From positions 2,728,001-2,792,000 of the forward strand of contig NZ_CP039424.1 of assembly GCF_005877055.1 (NCBI RefSeq): a stretch of 64,000 bases of DNA, read 5' to 3'. Origin of the DNA: Citricoccus sp. SGAir0253. Lineage in GTDB: Bacteria; Actinomycetota; Actinomycetes; Actinomycetales; Micrococcaceae. A program made the position numbers and the translations under genes. Shown in pieces: positions 28,654-37,245 of the stretch; the stretch's first letter is position 1, and every line of letters starts with the position of its first letter. The notes below the pieces were generated by a model, which had not been told where the DNA came from, ran no database searches, and worked only from the letters and a program-made list of their open reading frames with translations.

Positions 28654-29103
28654 CTAGCCGGCGGGAGAGGACAGGTCCCGGCTGATGCGGGGCTCGCCCG
28701 AGGGCTCGAAGACGATCGTCACGTCCCGGTGCACGGTGCCGTCCGGCATGGTGAGGTCGGCGACCAGCGCGTTGCCCTGCCAGCGCTCCTGCTGCACGGA
28801 CTGCACGCCGTACTTCTCCTGGACGTTGCGGGTGATGCGCTCGTTGGCCTGGGCCGAGCCGAAGGCGGCGTAGCTCAGGGCCACCGCGCCGATCACGAGC
28901 ACGCCGGCCCCGGCGACGACCTCGCGCAGGGAGTCGCGCAGGCGGTCCGGGCCGGCGTAGCGCGCGTCCTGGTCGTCGAAGTGCCTCTGGTACCGGCGGC
29001 GGCGCCACAGGCCGTGGGCGATGACCGCCGCGCCGGCCACGACCAGCAGGATGCCGGTCCACTGGGCCACGAGCGGTGTCTGCAGGTCGATCGGTGCGTA
29101 CAT
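28654..29103 (-). CDS. Small membrane protein of unknown function
   Basis: A 149-residue protein with two predicted membrane segments (about 15-33, and about 63-82 in VVAGAGVLVIGAVALSYAAF). They are separated by a basic cytoplasmic loop, RRRRYQRHFDDQDARY. The remaining 65 residues are extracytoplasmic and contain a compact mixed domain (YGVQSVQQERWQGNALVADL ... VTIVFEPSGEPRI). I do not recognise the family. The ATG at 29103 has GACAAT ending 6 bases upstream, again suggesting a leaderless start. It lies between treY and the aldo/keto reductase, all on the minus strand. Confidence 0.75.
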   Translation of the reverse strand: MYAPIDLQTPLVAQWTGILLVVAGAAVIAHGLWRRRRYQRHFDDQDARYAGPDRLRDSLREVVAGAGVLVIGAVALSYAAFGSAQANERITRNVQEKYGVQSVQQERWQGNALVADLTMPDGTVHRDVTIVFEPSGEPRISRDLSSPAG

Positions 29104-29188
29104 GTCCCCATTGTCCCCCGGCCGCCGGGGCCGGCCGTCCCGGCACGGCGCCGGGGACGTCATCGGGGGGGTGCCCGGCGGGCGGCGC

Positions 29189-30229
29189 TCAGGGAAGGGA
29201 CTCGCCGCGGGCGGCGGTCCAGATCCGGTACCACTGACCGGCGTCCATCCGTTCCGCGACCCCGTCGGCCCCCGCGCTGGCGGCGATGCGGCCGGGCCGG
29301 GTGGACCCGACCACGGGCCGCACGCCCCACGGCAGGCGCAGCAGCCAGGCCAGCACCACCGCCTCGGGCGCCACGCCGAGCTCCCCGGCCACGCGGCCCA
29401 CCTCGGCGGCCGCGGCGGCGTCGGCCGGCTCGGGGTGCGGGCGGGTGTACCGCCCCTGCCCGAGGGCTCCCCACGCCTGGATGGCGATCCCCCGCTCGGC
29501 GCAGAACTCGGCGATGCCCTCGGTGTCCGCGGACGCCGGCGCACCGGGGTGGTTGGCGAGGACGACCGACTCGATCAGCGTCCGGGCGTGCAGGCCCAGT
29601 TCGAGCTGCACGCACGCCAGCCCCTGCGCGCCGCCGGTGGCCTCCCGCAGGGCGTCGTCGAAGCGGCGCACCCAGGCCAGGCCCATGTTGGAGACCCCCA
29701 GGGACCCGACGGCGCCCGCGGACTGCAGCGCCAGGAAGGCCCCGACCGTCTCGGCCGGGTCCGTGAGCACGTCGGGACGGTGGATCACGAGGGTGTCCAC
29801 GTGGTCCGTGCCGAGCCGGCGCAGGGAGCCGGCCACCGCCGAGCGCACGTGCGCCGCGGAGGAGTCGTACCGCGTGGACCCGGCGCCGTGGGCTCGGTCG
29901 TACAGGGGCGAGCCCCCGAGCAGGATCCCGCACTTGGTCTGGATCCGGATCCGCTCCCGCAGCCCCGGGTCCGCCGCCAGCAGCCGGCCCAGCGTCTCCT
30001 CGGACCGGCCGTGGGCGTAGATGTCCGCCGTGTCCAGGACGGTGATGCCCGCACCCAGGGCGGCCTCCAGGGCCTCGCGCGCGGCGTCCTCCGCCGCGCG
30101 CCACGCCGCCTCGTCCAGCGGACCGGTGCCCCAGCCGCCGCCCCAGCCCATGCAGCCCAGGATGGTCCGGGGCGCGCCGGGCGCGGGGGTCGTCTCGGTC
30201 GCCTGGGTGGTGCTCACGCCGGTGCTCAT
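29189..30229 (-). CDS. Aldo/keto reductase family oxidoreductase
   Basis: A 346-residue (alpha/beta)8 NADPH-dependent reductase of the YdhF-like branch. Visible are the N-terminal ILGCMGWGGGWG, the catalytic-Asp/Tyr segment ITVLDTADIYAHGRSEE, HVDTLVIHRPD, SLGVSNMG, VQLELGLHART and the NADPH-binding VVGSTRPGRIAAS. The Tyr in the ADIYAHG motif is the expected proton donor. The ATG at 30229 matches the family start. The natural substrate (an aldehyde or ketone) is not indicated by context. Confidence 0.92.
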   Translation of the reverse strand: MSTGVSTTQATETTPAPGAPRTILGCMGWGGGWGTGPLDEAAWRAAEDAAREALEAALGAGITVLDTADIYAHGRSEETLGRLLAADPGLRERIRIQTKCGILLGGSPLYDRAHGAGSTRYDSSAAHVRSAVAGSLRRLGTDHVDTLVIHRPDVLTDPAETVGAFLALQSAGAVGSLGVSNMGLAWVRRFDDALREATGGAQGLACVQLELGLHARTLIESVVLANHPGAPASADTEGIAEFCAERGIAIQAWGALGQGRYTRPHPEPADAAAAAEVGRVAGELGVAPEAVVLAWLLRLPWGVRPVVGSTRPGRIAASAGADGVAERMDAGQWYRIWTAARGESLP

Positions 30230-30329
30230 GCCCCCATGATGCCGGACGGCACGGTCGGCCACCGGACCGGCCGCGCGCCGCGCTCGGGTGCCTCCCGGGC
30301 CCGCAACGGCAGCGTGAGCGTCCGGGCTG

Positions 30330-32033
30330 CTACCGCAGCACGGTGTAGCCGCGCGTGCCGGCCATGTCGGCCAGCCGGTAGGTGTCCACCCAGAACGGCC
30401 GGGTCCACGGGTCGTCCACCAGCACGGTGTTGTCGTTGGCGTTGTACCCGACGATCGGCATGTGGTGGCGCAGGGTGAACCGGCCCCCGGTCTTGGCCCG
30501 GTGCAGCGGGGCCTGCTCGTCCGGCGTCGCGGCGATGTTGACCACCGCCGGTACGCCCGACCGGATGGAGCGACGGACGTCGTCGCGGAAGGCGATGCGC
30601 TGGGCGTAGGTGGCGTCCGCCCCGGGGATGGTCTTGACGGTGTAGCGCACGGCGGTGGGCGCGTTGTAGTCCAGCACGCGGGCCACCTGGTGCAGCCAGG
30701 TCCCCTCCCGGTCCGTCTGCGCCTGGTCCGCCATGGCACCCTGGGTGACGTCCACGCCGTACCCGGACATGACGATCTTGATCGAGGCCGGACCGCACCA
30801 GTACCCGTTCGGCTGTGCCGCCCAGTCTGTGTCGACGATGACGACGCCGCGCCGTGGCGTGTCCGGGGCGGACACCGTCCCCCGGCGTGCCAGGGACGAC
30901 TTGGCGGCGCCCGCCTCGAAGTCCCGCATCAGGTAGCCGCCGTGCACCCAGCCCCGGACCGCGCCGACCGTGATCTCCCGCCACGTGACACCGCTGACGG
31001 ACTGGCTGCGACCGGTGATGACGACCTTGGTGTTGCGGGGCAGGGCGGCGATGCGGCGGTGACCGACGCCGGGACCCGTGCGCACGTTGAGCCCGTCGTC
31101 GGAGATCACCACGTACCGGTAGGCGAGCGGCACGGCGGGTGCCGGTGCTGGCTCCGGGGCGGGCGCCGGCTTCGGCCGCGTGGCCGGCGGGGCCGGCGTG
31201 CCACGGAGGAGCGACTCCACGCCGTAGAGGAGCTTGGCGGTCTCGCCCCGGGTGATGTTGCGAGCCGGGCGGTAGGTGCCGTCGGCATAGCCGGAGACGA
31301 TCCGGCGCTCCGCCAGCCAGGAGATGTCCCGGTAGCCGGAGGCGGAGGCCGGGACGTCGGAGAAGATGGGCTTGGCGGGGGCCACATACCCCGCCTCACC
31401 CGCGAACCGGAAGAGGTAGGCGGCCAGTTCCCCCCGCGAGATCGGGCGCGTGGGGCGGAACGTGCCGTCCGCGTAGCCATGGACGATCTTCTCCTCGTGC
31501 AGCCAGGAGATGGCCGTGAAGGCCTCGTCCCCGCCCTGCGGGTCGACGTCCTCGAAATCGCGGTCCGTGCCCGGGCGGTGCGTCTCCCCCGACAGGCGGT
31601 AGAGGAGCAGTGCCGCCTCCCCGCGGGTGATGTCCCGCTTCACCCCGAAGGTGTGGTCACGGTAGCCGGCCGCCAGGCCGGCGCACGCCATCCACGTGAC
31701 ATGGGTGTAGAAGGTGCTGCCCGGGGCGACGTCCAGGAAGTCCTGGAGGCAGGGACCGAGGTGCTCGCCCGTGGCGTCGGTCCCGCCCTCGGCCGCGTCC
31801 GTGCCGCCCGTCCCGGGGTCCTTCCCTGCCCCGGCCAGGGCGTCGAGCACGCGCTCGTCCAGGACGGGCAGCCCCGGGTCGAACTCGGTGGACTGGTCCA
31901 GGGGGGTCAGCTCGTCGGTGTCGGCGTGGGCCGGCGCGGCCACGGCCGCGGCGGGGGCCAGCAGGCCCAGGGCGAGTGCGGTCGCGAGGATCCGCGGGCG
32001 CCGGCGGCGCAGGGCAGGGTGCTGTCGTGACAC
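30330..32033 (-). CDS. Secreted protein with SLH repeats, SH3 domain and C39-like peptidase domain
   Basis: A 567-residue exported protein. The signal peptide (about 1-37) ends APAHA|D. Three SLH repeats follow at about 90-255 (FLDVAPGSTFYTHVTWM, GYADGTFRPTRPISRGELAA, GYADGTYRPARNITRGETAK). A Pro/Ala linker (KPAPAPEPAPAPA) precedes a bacterial SH3 domain (LNVRTGPGVGHRRIAALP). The C-terminal 190 residues are a C39-like papain-fold domain with YWCGPASIKIVMSGYG (catalytic Cys), RHHMPIVGYNAND (His) and VLVDDPW (Asp region). The GTG at 32033 has AAGGA 9 bases upstream. It probably anchors to wall polymer, and the peptidase may process wall or secreted peptides. Confidence 0.9.
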   Translation of the reverse strand: MSRQHPALRRRRPRILATALALGLLAPAAAVAAPAHADTDELTPLDQSTEFDPGLPVLDERVLDALAGAGKDPGTGGTDAAEGGTDATGEHLGPCLQDFLDVAPGSTFYTHVTWMACAGLAAGYRDHTFGVKRDITRGEAALLLYRLSGETHRPGTDRDFEDVDPQGGDEAFTAISWLHEEKIVHGYADGTFRPTRPISRGELAAYLFRFAGEAGYVAPAKPIFSDVPASASGYRDISWLAERRIVSGYADGTYRPARNITRGETAKLLYGVESLLRGTPAPPATRPKPAPAPEPAPAPAVPLAYRYVVISDDGLNVRTGPGVGHRRIAALPRNTKVVITGRSQSVSGVTWREITVGAVRGWVHGGYLMRDFEAGAAKSSLARRGTVSAPDTPRRGVVIVDTDWAAQPNGYWCGPASIKIVMSGYGVDVTQGAMADQAQTDREGTWLHQVARVLDYNAPTAVRYTVKTIPGADATYAQRIAFRDDVRRSIRSGVPAVVNIAATPDEQAPLHRAKTGGRFTLRHHMPIVGYNANDNTVLVDDPWTRPFWVDTYRLADMAGTRGYTVLR

Positions 32034-32100
32034 GGTGGTCGTCCTTCGGAGGCGGAGTGATGGCCGGGCGACCCGTCTTCCCTCGTCCCCCGACGCGCGC

Positions 32101-32106
32101 AGGATA
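32101..32106 (-). promoter_or_regulatory. -10 box (TATCCT) of the SLH-SH3-C39 gene
   Basis: TATCCT on the minus strand would start a transcript near 32094 with a leader of about 60 bases containing the AAGGA Shine-Dalgarno. Confidence 0.4.
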
Positions 32107-32278
32107 TCCCATCCGGTCTTGACGTGGGAGCATGCGCGGCTCCGCATCGCCGGGCCGCCCCGCGGGCGGCCCCGCCGGGCACCGTCGGCCGCGGCCGCGC
32201 GCCGTCCTCGCACCGTGCCCGCGTCACCCCTGCCCCCTCCGGCTGCCTCCCGCGCGCCCGGTGTGGTGGGATAGCCCC

Positions 32279-33172
32279 ATGAAGCTAGCCACCTTCCGAC
32301 TGCCCGGATCCGACCCGGAGACCCCGGGTGCCACCTTCGCCGCGATCGTCACCGCCGACGACGGCTCCCGCGCCACCAGCGCGGTCGAGCTGGAGGGCGT
32401 GATCGACGTCGGGGACTTCCTCTCCCTGCCGGCACAGGACCGCACCGAGCTGGTGGAGTCCACGCTCACCGCGGCCGAGGAGGACCCCACGCGCGTGCTG
32501 GACGCGACCCAGCTGGAGCCGGCCACGGTCGTCCCGTTCCCCACCAAGGTGTTCTGCATCGGCCTGAACTACCGCAACCACATCCTCGAGACCGGTCTCG
32601 AGCTGCCGGAGTACCCGGCGATCTTCACCAAGTTCGCCCAGACGCTCACCGGGGCCACCGACCCGATCGAGGTGCCCGCCGAGGACCACCGGCTCGACTG
32701 GGAGGGCGAGCTGTGCATCGTCATCGGCGAGCCGGGCCGGCGGATCCCCGAGGACGAGGCGGCCGCGCACATCGCCGGGTACGCGGTGTCCAACGACGTG
32801 TCCGTGCGCGGGTACCAGGGCCGGACGACCGAGTGGACGCAGGGCAAGATCTGGGAGGAGACCACCCCCGTGGGACCCTGGCTCGTCACCCCGGACGAGT
32901 TCGCCGAGGGCGCCCGGATCACCACGCGCGTCAACGGGGAGGTCATGCAGGAGGACTCGACCGCGGACCTCGTGTTCGGCCCCGAGAAGCTGGTGTCCTA
33001 CATCTCGGACATGGTCACGCTGCTGCCCGGGGACCTGATCCTCACCGGGACCCCGGCCGGGGTGGCCCTGGCCCGCAAGGACGAGAACGGCCGCCGCCCG
33101 TGGCTGCGGGCCGGGGACGTGCTGGAGACCTCGATCGAGGGCCTGGGCGCCCAGCGGAACGAGATCCGGTGA
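32279..33172 (+). CDS. Fumarylacetoacetate hydrolase family protein
   Basis: A 297-residue enzyme of the FAH fold. The core (from about residue 90) shows KVFCIGLNYRNHILE, PAIFTKFAQTLTG, the metal site DWEGELCIVIG (Glu pair, with a later Asp in SNDVSVRGYQ), and the C-terminal LLPGDLILTGTPAGVALA. Members hydrolyse or decarboxylate 2-oxo acids and acylpyruvates, often in aromatic catabolism. The stop codon overlaps the start of an RraA-like gene (GTGA), so the two are coupled. No Shine-Dalgarno stronger than GGGA precedes the ATG. Confidence 0.93.
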   Translation: MKLATFRLPGSDPETPGATFAAIVTADDGSRATSAVELEGVIDVGDFLSLPAQDRTELVESTLTAAEEDPTRVLDATQLEPATVVPFPTKVFCIGLNYRNHILETGLELPEYPAIFTKFAQTLTGATDPIEVPAEDHRLDWEGELCIVIGEPGRRIPEDEAAAHIAGYAVSNDVSVRGYQGRTTEWTQGKIWEETTPVGPWLVTPDEFAEGARITTRVNGEVMQEDSTADLVFGPEKLVSYISDMVTLLPGDLILTGTPAGVALARKDENGRRPWLRAGDVLETSIEGLGAQRNEIR

Positions 33173-33672
33173 CGGCGGCCGGCACCGCGGGGCCCGGCGG
33201 GTCCGGGTTCACCACGTGCGACCTCTACGACGCCGACGAGTCCCTGCAGTCCTGTTCCGTGCCGTTCCAGGACCTCGGCGGGCGGGTCCGGTTCACGGGG
33301 CCGGTCCGGACGATCCGATGCCACCGGGACAACGGCCTGGTCAAGCGGGTGCTGAACTCCCCCGGTGAGGGCGCCGTCCTCGTGGTGGACGGGCGGGGCT
33401 CGCTCGAGTCCGCGCTGATGGGGGACCTGATCGCCGCCGCCGCGGTGGAGAACGGCTGGGCCGGCGTGGTGGTCCACGGCGCCATCCGGGACCGGGCCGT
33501 GGTCGCCACCCTGGACCTGGGCGTCAAGGCCCTGGGCTCCAATCCGCGCAAGTCCGCGAAGGACGGCGCCGGCGAGGTGGACGTGCCGGTGGAGTTCGGC
33601 GGCGCGGTCTTCACGCCCGGGGCCACCCTGTGGGCGGACGAGGACGGCATCCTCGTGACGCCCGCCGGCTGA
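33169..33672 (+). CDS. RraA family protein (putative 4-hydroxy-4-methyl-2-oxoglutarate aldolase)
   Basis: A 167-residue protein with the RraA fold. It has N-terminal TTCDLYDADESLQSC, the active-site loop GDLIAAAAVENGWAGVVVHG, and IRDRAVVATLDLGVKALGSNPRKSAKDG with the Arg-Asp pair that in aldolase members binds pyruvate and metal. The family includes RNase E inhibitors and class II HMG/CHA aldolases. Next to an FAH-type hydrolase the aldolase role is more likely, but this is inference. The GTG start overlaps the FAH stop codon. Confidence 0.9.
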   Translation: MTAAGTAGPGGSGFTTCDLYDADESLQSCSVPFQDLGGRVRFTGPVRTIRCHRDNGLVKRVLNSPGEGAVLVVDGRGSLESALMGDLIAAAAVENGWAGVVVHGAIRDRAVVATLDLGVKALGSNPRKSAKDGAGEVDVPVEFGGAVFTPGATLWADEDGILVTPAG

Positions 33673-33685
33673 GCGGGAGCGGGCC

Positions 33686-34342
33686 GTGCTCAACATCCTC
33701 GGCGCGGGGCGGGCCGGCACCGCCCTGGCCCGGGCGGCGCAGGCCGCGGGCGTGCCCACGCGCATCGCGGCCAGCCGGCCTCCCGGCGCGCTGCGCCTGC
33801 ACCTGGCCCAGTACGCCCCGCGGGCCACGGCGGTCCCCGCGGAGTGCATCGCCGCCGACGACGCCCGGACCGCCCCGGGCTTACCGCCCCTCGTGGTGCT
33901 CATGGTCCCGCAGGAGGAGCTGGACGCCGTGGACCCGGCGTGGCTCCGGGGCGCCGTGGTGGTGGACGCGACGAACCGCTGGGACGAGGAGCCGCTCGCG
34001 GACTGGTTCCGGGCCTCCCTCGAGGCCGGACTCTCCAGTTCCGAGGCCGTGGCGGCGCGCCTGCCCGGGGCCACGGTCGTCAAGGCACTGAACCACGTCA
34101 GCCACTGGGACCTGGACACCGCGGGCCGGAGCGGCGCCGCGGACCGGCGAGCGCTCGGCGTGGCCGGGGACGACGCCGGCGCCGTCCGGCGGGTCGCCGA
34201 CCTCACCGCCCGTCTCGGCTTCGAGCCGGTCGTGCTGCCGTCCCTCGCCGCCGGCCGGGCCCTGGAGCCCGGCGGCCCCGTGTTCAACCAGCCGCTGTCC
34301 GCCCCCGCCCTGCGCCGGGCCCTCGGCCTCGCCGGCTCCTGA
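33686..34342 (+). CDS. NAD(P)-binding, F420-oxidoreductase-like protein
   Basis: A 218-residue Rossmann-fold protein. The N-terminus LNILGAGRAGTALARAA carries the GxGxxG dinucleotide motif at residues 6-11 and AASRPPGAL as the NADP-contacting strand end. VVLMVPQEELDAV, VVVDATNRWDEE, VVKALNHVSHWDLD and LGVAGDDAGAVRRVADL follow the pattern of NADPH-dependent F420 reductase and related oxidoreductases. The GTG at 33686 follows RraA by 13 bases, so it is probably the third gene of the FAH-RraA unit. Substrate unknown. Confidence 0.8.
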   Translation: MLNILGAGRAGTALARAAQAAGVPTRIAASRPPGALRLHLAQYAPRATAVPAECIAADDARTAPGLPPLVVLMVPQEELDAVDPAWLRGAVVVDATNRWDEEPLADWFRASLEAGLSSSEAVAARLPGATVVKALNHVSHWDLDTAGRSGAADRRALGVAGDDAGAVRRVADLTARLGFEPVVLPSLAAGRALEPGGPVFNQPLSAPALRRALGLAGS

Positions 34343-34568
34343 GCGACGGGCAGTGGGCGGCGGACCCTGGGCGGGAGCCCCGGGTGGCGGAGTTGCGGTG
34401 GCGCGCGCCCCGACCCCCCTCCCCCGCACCCGGCCGCGGGAGTACGGTGAGGCCATGCCCCTGCCCCGCCGGCCGTCCGGGGGTGCCCCGCGGGCCGGCG
34501 CCGGACCGGCGCGGGCCGTCCTGCTCCCGGCCGGGAATGTTCCCCCGCACAGATTGGTTCAAATTTTT

Positions 34569-35072
34569 ATGAGCACCACGGAGCGCGCGGAGCGCCAGGA
34601 CCCGCTGTCCTTCTACCTCGACAAGTCCGGGCCTGCGGCCTGGAAGGCCGTCGGCGGGCTGTCCACGGCCGCCAAGGAGGCCGCGCGCGCCGCCGGGCTG
34701 GACGACCAGCTCGTCGAGCTGGTCAACCTCCGCGTCTCCCAGATCAACGGCTGCGCCTACTGCCTGCACGTGCACACGCGCAGGGCGATCGAGGTGGGCC
34801 TGGACGACCAGCGCCGCGGGCTCGTGGCCGCCTGGGAGGACGCGGACGTCTACTCGGAGCAGGAGAAGGCGGCCCTGGCCCTGGCCGAGGTGGTCACCAC
34901 CCTGCCGGGGACCGAGGACCGGGACGCCACCCAGATGCTCTCCCACGCGGTGCTCACCGACGAGCAGTACTCCGCGGTGCAGTGGCTGGCCATCACCATG
35001 AACGTCACCAACCGCATCTCCATCCTGTCCCACCACCCGGTGCGCCGAGCCCCGCAGGCGCCGGGACTCTGA
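34569..35072 (+). CDS. Carboxymuconolactone decarboxylase/AhpD-like protein
   Basis: A 167-residue all-helical protein of the CMD/AhpD family. The redox motif is NGCAYCLHVHTRRA (C-x-x-C followed by His), preceded by LVNLRVSQI and followed by an EQEKAALALAEVV helix. Such proteins act as peroxidase-linked disulfide reductases or alkylhydroperoxidases. The ATG at 34569 is chosen because the family core starts shortly after it. An in-frame ATG at 34455, with TACGGT ending 6 bases upstream, would add 38 residues of atypical sequence and cannot be excluded. A strikingly AT-rich stretch lies directly before ATG 34569. Pirin follows after 14 bases. Confidence 0.85.
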   Translation: MSTTERAERQDPLSFYLDKSGPAAWKAVGGLSTAAKEAARAAGLDDQLVELVNLRVSQINGCAYCLHVHTRRAIEVGLDDQRRGLVAAWEDADVYSEQEKAALALAEVVTTLPGTEDRDATQMLSHAVLTDEQYSAVQWLAITMNVTNRISILSHHPVRRAPQAPGL

Positions 35073-35086
35073 TCCGGAGGACCGCC

Positions 35087-36265
35087 ATGAGCAACACCGA
35101 GACCCACCCCGAGGAACGCGTCTGCGAGGGCGGCCCGGCCGGTGGCGGCCCCCGGTTCACGCAGGGCCTGTCCGACGGCGTCAGCGCGGTCCCCGCGTCC
35201 GCCGGCCCGGTCGAGCTGCTCGAGCCGAGGCCGGTCCCCCTCGGCGGGCCGCGGGCCATGACCGTGAAGCGCACCCTGCCCCAGCGCGCCCGCTCGCTCA
35301 TCGGGGCGTGGTGCTTCCTGGACTTCTACGGCCCGGACGACGTCTCCGCCACCGGCGGCATGCAGGTCCCCCGGCACCCGCACACGGGGCTGGCCACGGT
35401 GTCCTGGCTGTTCACCGGACGCGTGGACCACGTGGACTCCGCCGGCAACTGGGCCACCGTGCGACCGGGCGAGGTGAACCTCATGAACGCCGGGGCCGGC
35501 ATCACGCACTCGGAGTTCTCCACCGCGGACACCACCGTCCTGCACGGCGCCCAGCTCTGGTACGCCCTCCCCGAGCACGCGCGGTTCACCCCGCCCTCGC
35601 TGGACTCCCACCGGCCCGAGCCGGTGACCGGGGAGGGGTACACCGCGCGCGTGTTCCTGGGATCGCTGCTGGGGTACACCTCCCCCGTGCACACGCACCT
35701 GCCGCTCACCGGCGCGGAGCTGCTGCTGGAGCCGGGCGCCGTCGTGGAGATCGACGTGCCCGCCGGGCACGAGCACGGACTGCTGCGCGTGGCCGGGGAC
35801 GTGGCCCTGGACGGGGTCGCCCTCCCCGAGGACCATCTCGGCTTCGTCGGCACCGGCCGGGAGCGGATCACCGTGTCCGCGGGCACCGAGCCGGTGACGG
35901 CCCTGCTGATCGGCGGCGAGCCCCTGGGCGAGCAGATCATCATGTGGTGGAACTTCGTGGGCCGGTCCCACGAGGAGATCGTCGCCTGGCGCGCCGCCTA
36001 CCAGGAGGAGATGGGCTTCGAGGCCCCCGGCCAGGGCTCCCCGCTGGCGGGCGAGGCGGCCTCCCCCGCCCAGCCCGACGGCGTCGCCGCCCTGGGTGCC
36101 CCGGTGTCCGGCGGTCTCCTGGACCGGTTGCGCGGGGCCCGCTACGACGACGGACGGCCCTTCCCGCAGTTCGGGGACTTCCCGCCGGCCCAGCCCGCGC
36201 CCATCCCCGCCCCGGCGCTGCCGACCACGCGCATGAGGCCCCGGGCGAACCCACCGTCGAGGTGA
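35087..36265 (+). CDS. Pirin family protein
   Basis: A 392-residue bicupin protein. The pirin signature is clear: VKRTLPQRARSLIGAWCFLDFYGP, then PRHPHTGLATVSWLFTG, NLMNAGAGITHSEFS and HGAQLWYALP. It provides the metal-binding His residues (HPHTG, THSE) and Glu. The second cupin follows to about residue 290. About 70 extra C-terminal residues are Pro/Ala-rich and atypical. GGAGG lies upstream of the ATG at 35087. Pirins are iron proteins with quercetinase or redox-sensor roles; following an AhpD-like gene, an oxidative-stress link is plausible but inferred. Confidence 0.93.
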   Translation: MSNTETHPEERVCEGGPAGGGPRFTQGLSDGVSAVPASAGPVELLEPRPVPLGGPRAMTVKRTLPQRARSLIGAWCFLDFYGPDDVSATGGMQVPRHPHTGLATVSWLFTGRVDHVDSAGNWATVRPGEVNLMNAGAGITHSEFSTADTTVLHGAQLWYALPEHARFTPPSLDSHRPEPVTGEGYTARVFLGSLLGYTSPVHTHLPLTGAELLLEPGAVVEIDVPAGHEHGLLRVAGDVALDGVALPEDHLGFVGTGRERITVSAGTEPVTALLIGGEPLGEQIIMWWNFVGRSHEEIVAWRAAYQEEMGFEAPGQGSPLAGEAASPAQPDGVAALGAPVSGGLLDRLRGARYDDGRPFPQFGDFPPAQPAPIPAPALPTTRMRPRANPPSR

Positions 36266-36348
36266 CCGGACCCTCCGGCCACCGGCGGGCGGCACACGAG
36301 GGTCCACCGAGCACGTAGCACCGACGAGCACCGACGAGAGGACCGACC

Positions 36349-36717
36349 ATGACGCAGCGGGACGCGAGCCAGGCACCCACCCTCGAGGACCCCCGGGTCG
36401 TCAAGGGGACGAGGCCGCGCTACGAGATCCACGTGGACGATTCCGGCGAGCCCGCCGGCTACACCGTCATCCACGACGTGGAGATCGGCGGCCAGCGGCA
36501 GCGGATCTTCCCCCACACCGAGGTCAAGGAGGAGTTCGGCGGCCACGGGCTGGCCTCCACCCTGGTCCGCCGGGCGCTGGACGACTCGATCGCGGACGGG
36601 TTCAGGATCGTCACGGTCTGCCCCTACGTGAAGGGGTGGGTGGCCAAGCACCCCGAGTACGCCGAGCACGTGCTCCCCACGACCCCGGAGCACCTGCAGG
36701 CGCTCGACCGCCGCTGA
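36349..36717 (+). CDS. YjdJ-type GNAT family N-acetyltransferase
   Basis: A 122-residue minimal GNAT domain. HTEVKEEFGGHGLASTLVRRALDD carries the acetyl-CoA pyrophosphate loop (variant GGHGLAS), and TVCPYVKGWVAKHPEYAEHV is the C-terminal strand-helix typical of the small YjdJ/NATD1-like group. The ATG at 36349 has GAGAGG 9 bases upstream. Substrate unknown. A strong hairpin about 94 bases downstream separates it from the convergent tRNA-Pro. Confidence 0.88.
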   Translation: MTQRDASQAPTLEDPRVVKGTRPRYEIHVDDSGEPAGYTVIHDVEIGGQRQRIFPHTEVKEEFGGHGLASTLVRRALDDSIADGFRIVTVCPYVKGWVAKHPEYAEHVLPTTPEHLQALDRR

Positions 36718-36810
36718 GCCGTGGCACCCCGGGCCACGCGTCCGCGGTGCCGCGCCAGGCGGCCCGCGGGACCCGCGCCGGATCCCTCGAGTGGACCGGC
36801 CGGGAACGGC

Positions 36811-36842
36811 GAAGGGCCCGGGCCATCTGGCCCGGGCCCTTC
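36811..36842. terminator. Perfect 15-bp hairpin between the GNAT gene and tRNA-Pro
   Basis: GAAGGGCCCGGGCCA (36811-36825) and TGGCCCGGGCCCTTC (36828-36842) are exact complements. It starts 3 bases after the tRNA 3' end on the minus strand and can serve both convergent transcripts. Confidence 0.75.
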
Positions 36843-36844
36843 CG

Positions 36845-36921
36845 TGGTCGGGGTGACAGGATTTGAACCTGCGGCCTCGTCGTCCCGAACGACGCGCGCT
36901 ACCAAGCTGCGCCACACCCCG
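36845..36921 (-). tRNA. tRNA-Pro (anticodon CGG)
   Basis: A 77-base cloverleaf with encoded CCA. The acceptor CGGGGTG pairs with CACCCCG, the D arm is GGCGCAGCTTGGTAGCGC, the anticodon stem CGTCG/CGACG with loop TTCGGGA gives CGG, and the T arm is GCAGGTTCAAATCCTGT. Confidence 0.96.
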
Positions 36922-37245
36922 TGGAGGGTGATTCCGCGCCGTGACCGGCTGGGAACCACAGTGAACTATCCTAGACCCCTCATCCCGGTTTCGCCAAAAC
37001 GAGCGGTTCGGTACCGGGTCCTCGGTCCGTCACCGATCCCGGAGCACGGCGTCCGGCCGACCGGGACGGGTGCCGCGGTGCTCCACCGGGCGCCGGGGGC
37101 GCCAAGGGGACCGGGGCACCCGAGGAATCGAGCCTCGTGGCCCCGCCGGGACCTAGACTGGCCCCAGCGAGTGCCTCCCGCCGCTCCCGGGCCCGCCGGG
37201 ACGACGAGTACCCCCGAGGGGCGCCGCGCAGTGCGGAGGAGGTCC
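36922..37245. other. Intergenic region with a possible promoter, otherwise empty
   Basis: The tRNA-Pro promoter should lie at the left end; ACTATCCTAG at 36963-36972 reads TAGGAT on the minus strand, about 42 bases upstream of the tRNA. A TAGACT box around 37154 may serve the next gene. I see no further gene or RNA. Confidence 0.4.

Noticed and set aside
34455..34568. N-terminal extension of the AhpD-like protein
   Set aside because: The extra 38 residues are Pro/Arg-rich and not family-like. It is mentioned as an alternative because a TACGGT box precedes that ATG.
36317..36336. Tandem AGCACCGACG repeat before the GNAT gene
   Set aside because: Only two units, partly overlapping the leader; too short to interpret.
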